The notes under the pieces are model-generated. The model had not been told where the DNA came from. It did no database searches and saw only the letters and a program-made list of their open reading frames with translations. DNA of 64,000 nucleotides from Nymphalis io (Eukaryota > Arthropoda > Insecta > Lepidoptera > Nymphalidae): positions 12,781,001 through 12,845,000 of the forward strand of contig NC_065891.1 in the NCBI RefSeq assembly GCF_905147045.1, read 5' to 3'. Each line of letters begins with the position of its first letter. Position 1 is the stretch's first letter. This document shows, in pieces, positions 58,556 to 64,000 of the stretch. Position numbers and translations under genes: made by a program.

Positions 58556-58815
58556 GCCACGGTGGCCAATCTCAAGGGAGACTAGCCATTTGCGCAGGAC
58601 ATATTACAGTGCAAAAGTATGTGTGCAAACACTGATGCACTCTCATTATCCGATGGGACGGCAATCCGATAAAACGTGTTTCAACAGCTTAACGTGCGTC
58701 CAAGGCACGGGAGCGTACACACTTTCAGACTTCGAGCATCTAACAACTTTTTATTAGCCTAACCTGGGGTGTAAATCCTAAATATCTAACCACTATCAAA
58801 CCAACGAGGCAGTCA
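58556..58815 (-). repeat. S3 SINE, near full length
   Basis: CCACGGTGGCCAATCTCAAG, TTATCCGATGGGACGGCAAT, GTCCAAGGCACGGGAGCGTA and the reversed head AACCAACGAGGCAG. Confidence 0.8.
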
Positions 58816-58854
58816 GTGATAATATGTAAATAACACGTAGTAAAATAATGTCTT

Positions 58855-59316
58855 CAATCAATCAATCAACAGCCAATCGTTGTCCACTGCTGAACATAAG
58901 CCTCTCCCAAGGTGCGCCAAAGCTCCCTGTCCTCTGCCTTCCGCATCCAGTTGGTGCCCGCCACCTTCTTAAGGTCGTCGGTCCACTTGGCTGGAGGGCG
59001 CCCTACGCTGCGCTTGCCGATTCGCGGTCTTCACTCTAGGACTCGTCTGCTCCAACGGTCATCGGTCCTACGACATACGTGATCAGCCCACTGCCACTTC
59101 AGCCTGCTAATTTTGCAAGCTATGTCGGTGACTCCGGTTCTTTTCCGGATAATCTCATTTCTGATCTTATCCTTCAAAGATACTCCGAGCCTAGCTCGCT
59201 CCATAGCACGCTGAGCGACTTTGAATTTGCGGACTAGTCCCGCAGTTAGTGTCCACGTTTCGACACCGTATGTCATGGCAGGTAAGACGCATTGGTTGAA
59301 GACTTTCGTCTTCATG
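58855..59316 (-). mobile_element. RTE-type LINE, 5'-truncated, 7-bp target duplication
   Basis: Flanked by ATGTCTT at 58848-58854 and 59317-59323. On the - strand the first part reads MKTKVFNQCVLPAMTYGVET, WTLTAGLVRKFKVAQRAMER and onward to RLKWQWADHVCRRTDDRWSRRV, the C-terminal region after an RTE reverse transcriptase. One frameshift near 59035 separates it from the final GRPPAKWTDDLKKVAGTNWM and the stretch after it. The element ends in a TTGA-type repeat (RTE tail). It is a different RTE family from the one at 24334. Confidence 0.85.
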
Positions 59317-60239
59317 ATGTCTTACGGAAGCCATTTTCAAGGGAAGCTTGCCCAGTACAACACAAATGCACTCTCTTTCATTACGCTAACAATTCAATGA
59401 GTTGGCAAATGCGACTGAAAATATCAGGTGCAAAACCAACGTATTTCGTCAACCTATGCGTTCATAAAGTCTAAACTGTTACTGTTTTTTTATCCGGTTT
59501 TGCGCCTAATAAAATGGAATATGTAGCCTTTAATTTAGCTATTAGATACATATACAATAAATATGACCATTTCGACGATTTTCACATATTGTATGAACGT
59601 AGCTTAATGAATTTTTTATACCCATATTATGCCAAATACAATATGTGTTTTTAAATTCGACTTGATCTCGTTTAGATAAAGAATTTGCTCCATGTATATA
59701 AATGTCTTAATCCAGTTGACGTTTATTATTAGGTAGTGATTCTTCAAAACATACTTTTATTTTGAAGGATTATATTTTTTGAATGTATATGTACATATTA
59801 TGTTGTTATCTTTACTTGTTTCACACGTTGTGGTAATTTACATACATATTATATAAATACACAGTCTATTTATTTGTCACATTCTAGTAACTAAATCGGC
59901 TCGATAGCTTTGAATTGTAAGCTAATATTAGATTCGTCTGAATTGTAGCAGTAATATAGTTTATCTAACGTGCCAAGAAAACAAACATGGCGTCTGTTTC
60001 TCACCGTTTTAGATTTAAAATAAATTATATTAAAATAAATGATTAAAACTTATATAGTGATTTATCAAAGTTAGGTTATTTAAATGACAATTTCAAAAAA
60101 GTATATTCCTTGTACAGTGCAATAAGGGTTTCTTATGAATAAACACGTTATAACATGTTCAATCCTAGATAATACAAGTTATTATGTCCTAACTGTGACA
60201 ATAATTAAACGCTTTGACGTTAACTTTGTAACCAATACC

Positions 60240-60400
60240 AGTACCAGCTTGCGAATGTCCCACTACTGGGCTAAGGTGATTATAAGCTTCAGAAATCAAA
60301 AAACTCCTTTTTGAGGTCTGAAGCTTATTCCACCATGCTGTTTCAAGAAAGGTTGATGGACAATTTGAAATTCTGCCACATGTGTTTAACTTTGACAAAA
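60240..60400 (-). repeat. S1 SINE, degenerate, 3' half
   Basis: CTTGCGAATGTCCCACTACT, GAAGCTTATTCCACCATGCT and AATTCTGCCACATGTG, with ~40 bases of unrelated or rearranged sequence between them. Confidence 0.65.
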
Positions 60401-60853
60401 GAATATAAATTATTTTACATTAATTAATAACTAGAAATATATATTATTTATTATATATTAATCAATATAAAAATGTATTTTAATATTCTTCACAACAATC
60501 TTTGAAAAAAAAGACTACATGTCCGTACAAAAAAATTGCAAACTATTTTCCATATATTTGCGTCAGAAACGTTACATATAATAAAATACATTTTTATAAA
60601 CTGCATTTGAAACGCATTTGCCCATAAAATTTAATTCCCATCGCTACCAATAAAATTTCATTTCATGGAAGTTTGTAAAATCATATAACTTAAGTTTAGA
60701 CTCAACTACCATTACGGTTGTCTCGAGGGATGGACGAAAGACTGTGTTTTCAAGTACAAGTTCCACGTACACAAAGTTTCGGATGGAACTCCAAAATACA
60801 AACATCAGTATAATTATGTTTACGTTGTGAAATAATTTCCTGCGTTGTTTCAG

Positions 60854-60953
60854 ATCGTGTGACGACAATTTAGAATGGCCACAATAGTGAATTCCACGCA
60901 AAGTGTCCTAAAAGACACGTACGACTATTATTTATGGACACTGTCGCTTTCCG
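60854..60953 (+). CDS. ELOVL4: ELOVL4-like fatty acid elongase, start-codon exon
   Basis: The exon follows an acceptor (TGCGTTGTTTCAG, ending 60853) and has 21 untranslated bases before the ATG at 60875. It codes MATIVNSTQSVLKDTYDYYL and then WTLSLS, leaving one base before the donor G|GTAAGA at 60953. The N-terminal Asn6-Ser-Thr sequon and aromatic YDYYLWT segment match the ELOVL4 layout, where a glycosylated lumenal N-terminus precedes the first membrane helix. The product is an endoplasmic-reticulum membrane enzyme that condenses malonyl-CoA with long-chain acyl-CoA, the first step of each two-carbon elongation cycle; in insects this feeds cuticular lipids and hydrocarbons. The exon is phase-compatible with the next. 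There is no nearer in-frame ATG downstream before the conserved region. Confidence 0.9.
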
Positions 60954-61403
60954 GTAAGATGCACTTTGTTATGAGCTGCGTTTGTGTAACAGATACATTA
61001 ATCAAATTTACTTAGAGAAAATATAAAAATTTACAAACAAAGCGACTAAAACACGACTATTTATTTTGACATTTCGAAAATTTAGTTCCAGCAATTTGTA
61101 CATTCAGTTGTACATTCAGCAGCTTTATTCAATGTACAATATTTTTTATTAATATATTCTTTAACTAAAATTAAAATAAAAAAACAAAATAAGCATAACA
61201 AATTTATAGAAAAAACACGCCGTCTAAATTGTCCTGTGGCATTGTACCAAGACGTTGACACTATTGTCCTCTCTGTATTATTGACATTGAATATAAATTA
61301 TAATATTGACTAAATCAAATATTTTATAAATATAACTTGCTAATAATTCAAACATGAAGTCAAAAATCGATTTTAATTTATATATATATATATATATTTA
61401 TAG

Positions 61404-61672
61404 ATAAAAGAACAGAAGGATGGCCGCTAGTGGATTCACCCATACCCACTGTTATATACACGTTAATATATCTATTCATAGTATGGATAGGACCAAAGAT
61501 CATGAAAAACAGACGACCGTTCAAACTCACATGGTTATTAGTACCTTACAACTTAGCGATGGCAGCGCTGAATGCGTATATTGCTGTTAGACTGCTTACA
61601 GCTTCATTTAGGCTGAGATACAGTTACATATGTGAGCCGTGCCGACAGAAAAACGATCCTGATGAATTGCAA
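61404..61672 (+). CDS. ELOVL4: ELOVL4-like fatty acid elongase, second coding exon
   Basis: The acceptor TATAG ends at 61403 and the donor GTAAGT begins at 61673. Joined to the previous exon the split codon gives Asp27, starting the hallmark DKRTEGWPLVDSPIPT. Next come a first membrane helix (about residues 40-57, VIYTLIYLFIVWIGP), the conserved GPKIMKNRRPF loop, a second helix (about 70-88, LVPYNLAMAALNAYIAV) and a Cys-containing YSYICEPC segment. The first two coding exons total 348 bases, exactly 116 codons, so the next exon starts in phase 0. The spacing and motifs match animal ELOVL4/ELOVL7-type proteins; ELOVL4 is preferred from the DKR..WPL and VW.GPK.M patterns. The alternative is a close paralogue, as elongase genes form families in Lepidoptera. 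Confidence 0.93.
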
Positions 61673-63595
61673 GTAAGTCAAATGTACATTTATTTTATAT
61701 AGTAATAGGGAAAATGGGTTATAACTTATGTATCTTGTATAAAATTCAATGAATATTAATTTAATTTAGCATCTATACAATCTCGAGTGTGAAATACATG
61801 CCACTAAGGGTTGCATTTTGATGAGTACCATTAAAGAAAAATATGAAATAATAATTTTTTTCCAAATTTACTAACAATTTCTAATAACAAAGGAGAACAA
61901 TTGATAAAATGATTGCATGACAAGTATATCACGTTAAAAAATATCCATACAAAATAAAATAAAAAGTAAAATAGTTATCTGTGTAATATTTCACTTCTCA
62001 CGTGCAACTTTAAGATTTAATCCAAATAAACCAATGAAAAACAGTAAACGTCTTATAGATGAATTGCTAAAACGGAAAACAGGTTAGAGAAATTCAAAGA
62101 TTTAGATTGAACTTGAAATAAAGTATTCCAACATTGTAGATTAATGGACTAAGCTCCTATCACTGAAGTCAATGTTGCAGAGGAATTATCTGCAATGAAT
62201 GGCTGCTTTACGTCAACTTAGAAGCGTAGCTTAAAAGAATTAATGAAGGCAAATTTTCTTACTTTCTTAAAATAAAAACAAAAAAGATTTACTTACAAAA
62301 TAAATTCATTCGTTTTTTTCTTTTCTTTCTATTTCATTCTCATTACAAGTAAATTATAAATATAACTTGCTATTCCATTATTGGTTTTAGCAAATTTAAC
62401 TTTTACTATCGAAAAATGGGTAATTCTCTTCTTTGTTTGTTTGAACGCGCTAATCTCAACATCCGATCTAACTAACAATCCGATTTGAAAAAATATGTTT
62501 GCTTGAAAAAATATTATATTTTATACAACATCTAATAGTAATAAATAAATCAAAATATAAGCTTAATTAATTGAATAAGTAAAGTAAATACGGAACCATT
62601 ATGAAACAATTATTAAGATAAAATCCATGTCCGCTGATTTATAATTTAATATATGAATTGTGAGATTCAATACAAAAGAGCCGGCCAATCATTCATTATT
62701 GATAATATCAATATTATATTAAGACCTCATGGTTATTAATCAAGTCTGTTTAAAGCCTACAACTTGAAAATATCCGACTAGCGTTCTAATTCATTTATCT
62801 ATGAAAGATTAATTGTAGAATGTATGTATATAATGGTGTATAATGTATAATATAATAATAATAATACACTTATATCAATCAACAGCCAATCGTTGTTCAC
62901 TGCTGAACATAGGCATCTCCCAAGGTGCGCCAAAGCTCCCTGTTCTCCGCCTTCCGCATCCAGTTGCACACTTATATAATATAAAATAATATAATATAAT
63001 ATAATAATAATACACTTATAAGATACGAGTAAAATATTGAAGCGATAAATTGTGTATGAATTGTAAATCACGCAAAGATTTTTTTTTATCTTTAGTAGAA
63101 ACATTTTTGAAGTCGATGCAAGTTTTATAAACTAATATTAAAATTACGAAAGCAACTATGTCTGGATAAAGATTTGTTATGGACATTTTTTGTTATAAAG
63201 GTAACTTAAGGCAAAAAAAGTAACGGAGAAATAGTTAATAATTATAGTATATTGTGCAGAGGTTTTTATTTGTTCTTCTTGATTTTCACATTCCAAATCA
63301 GTGGCTTCACATTTTAACTTAAACCGAATATTTGGAGTTACTTGTAAGAGTCTACTAAAATAAAACAAAATTATGTTGATTTATTACAAATATAACATAC
63401 GAAGTGAAAATGTTACCAGAGTTGTAATGTTTTAAGGGATGTCAGTCATAAATGAATAAACAATTAAACTACCTTTACAAATTATTCGCATTTTTTATTT
63501 TATACAGTTAGTTCATACATGATTGATTTTATTTAAATAAGCAACTTATTTTTACAGTTGTTTCAGAAATATATTTTTGTTTTTTTTATTTGCAG
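61673..63595 (+). other. ELOVL intron 2
   Basis: It is bounded by GTAAGT and TTTGCAG. Apart from the 92-bp RTE stub and an (ATAAT)n-like stretch around 62838-63010 it is plain AT-rich DNA. Confidence 0.85.
62876..62967 (-). mobile_element. 92-bp RTE 3'-end insertion in ELOVL intron 2, 10-bp target duplication
   Basis: Flanked by ACACTTATAT at 62866-62875 and 62968-62977. The sequence (CAATCAACAGCCAATCGTTG to CCGCCTTCCGCATCCAGTTG) matches the last ~90 bases of the RTE copy at 58855-59316. It is an extreme 5' truncation. Confidence 0.85.
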
Positions 63596-63767
63596 ATAGC
63601 AAACGCAGTATGGTGGTATTATTTCTCGAAGCTGCTGGAGTTCTGTGACACATTCTTCTTTATATTAAGGAAAAAAGAAGAACAGCTTACCTTCTTACAT
63701 GTTTATCACCACTCAACCATGTTCGGGTTTTGGTGGATTGGAATCAAATGGGTGCCCAGTGGATCTA
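63596..63767 (+). CDS. ELOVL4: ELOVL4-like fatty acid elongase, third coding exon (catalytic), gene continues
   Basis: A long T-run and TTTGCAG precede the exon; the donor is A|GTAAGC at 63767/63768. It codes IANAVWWYYFSKLLEFCDTF, then FFILRKKEEQLTFLHVYHHS and TMFGFWWIGIKWVPSGS plus one base. The motifs KLLEFCDTFFFILRKK (residues 128-143) and the histidine box HVYHH (H151, H154, H155, catalytic centre of the family) are intact. The C-terminal half (further membrane helices and the QFHVTI-like region) lies beyond base 64000. Nothing suggests a pseudogene: three coding exons join in frame with consensus splice sites. Expression control cannot be read from this exon. Confidence 0.95.
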
Positions 63768-64000
63768 GTAAGCTCTGTTACCTTTACTAAATTCTTTTTT
63801 TAAACTTTGTCAGCCTAATTGGCAAATTTCAAATGATCTTATATTTGCACAGATAACTATTTTCATTGCTTACTTTGAAGATTTTATTTTTAAAAAGTCA
63901 TGTTCATCACGATTTATTTAAAGTTCATGGTGTACCAATCATGAACTTTAAATACAGTTATAATTTCCTTTTCAATAACAGCAATGCAAATATGTTTTTC
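63768..64000 (+). other. start of ELOVL intron 3
   Basis: It begins GTAAGC. A short inverted repeat around ATTTAAAGTTCATG / CATGAACTTTAAAT lies at 63916-63952. Confidence 0.8.

Larger units (their letters stand above)
49917..60853 (+). other. probable intron 1 of the ELOVL gene
   Basis: The region is filled with S1, S3 and A-family copies, LINE fragments, MITE-like pieces and three TA-rich microsatellites. Stretches 50910-51400, 52015-53565, 55075-56055, 57425-58550 and 59330-60230 hold nothing I recognise. Confidence 0.45.

Noticed and set aside
61673..61702. read-through of the second ELOVL coding exon to the stop
   Set aside because: The open frame continues past 61672, but GTAAGT is there, the added residues are not elongase-like, and the next exon at 63596 continues the conserved protein in phase.

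Overview
This is a 64-kb window of AT-rich, intron-rich, repeat-dense eukaryotic nuclear DNA. The repeats fit a lepidopteran, most likely a nymphalid-type butterfly: tRNA-headed SINEs, a ~290-bp dispersed retroposon with the core GGCCACCTGATGGTAAGTGG, RTE and Jockey/CR1-type LINEs, and Helitron-like ends. That placement rests on remembered repeat families, not on a search. I see no bacterial-style operons, no CRISPR and no rRNA or functional tRNA genes.

Host genes sit at the two ends. On the right, + strand, is the 5' part of a very-long-chain fatty acid elongase (ELOVL4-like). It has a probable CpG-rich untranslated first exon ending at 49916, a start-codon exon 60854-60953, a second coding exon 61404-61672 and a third 63596-63767 carrying the catalytic HVYHH box. 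The three coding exons join in frame, and the gene runs off the window. On the left, - strand, is a likely start-codon exon of an unidentified gene (1075-1131), with a possible non-coding first exon near 7163-7262. Bases 1-81 may be the end of a + strand terminal exon, which is weak. Between about 7.3 and 49.5 kb I find no convincing host exon, only one weak candidate (33418-33454, - strand).

The middle is transposon territory. From 16.4 to 17.9 kb lies a decayed LINE split by a retroposon. From 21.0 to 28.2 kb is a nested cluster: one tRNA-headed SINE is broken at two places, first by a Jockey/CR1-type LINE (itself broken by an A-family retroposon) and then by a complete-length but frameshifted RTE element with a 12-bp target duplication. 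From 39.5 to 42.7 kb a ~300-bp segment is present twice in opposite orientation, followed by two strong DNA hairpins. From 46.7 to 49.0 kb is a 5'-truncated LINE whose reverse transcriptase frame is broken only once. About 45 SINE, MITE, Helitron and LINE-tail fragments are scattered throughout, several inside the ELOVL introns.

Repeat names used below: 'S1' = SINE with a tRNA-Lys-like head and a TTACGG-type tail; 'S2' = SINE with a tRNA-Glu-like head and an (ATT)n tail; 'S3' = SINE starting GCCTCGTTGGTCTAGTGG with an (ATT)n tail; 'A-family' = the ~290-bp retroposon with an A-rich 3' end. Strand for these is the inferred transcript direction. No new enzymatic or defence system was found. The most interesting signals are the nested insertions, a hairpin-bearing 3' end shared by the LINE and the A-family, the S1 insertions with a 5' A-run, and the inverted duplication with hairpins.
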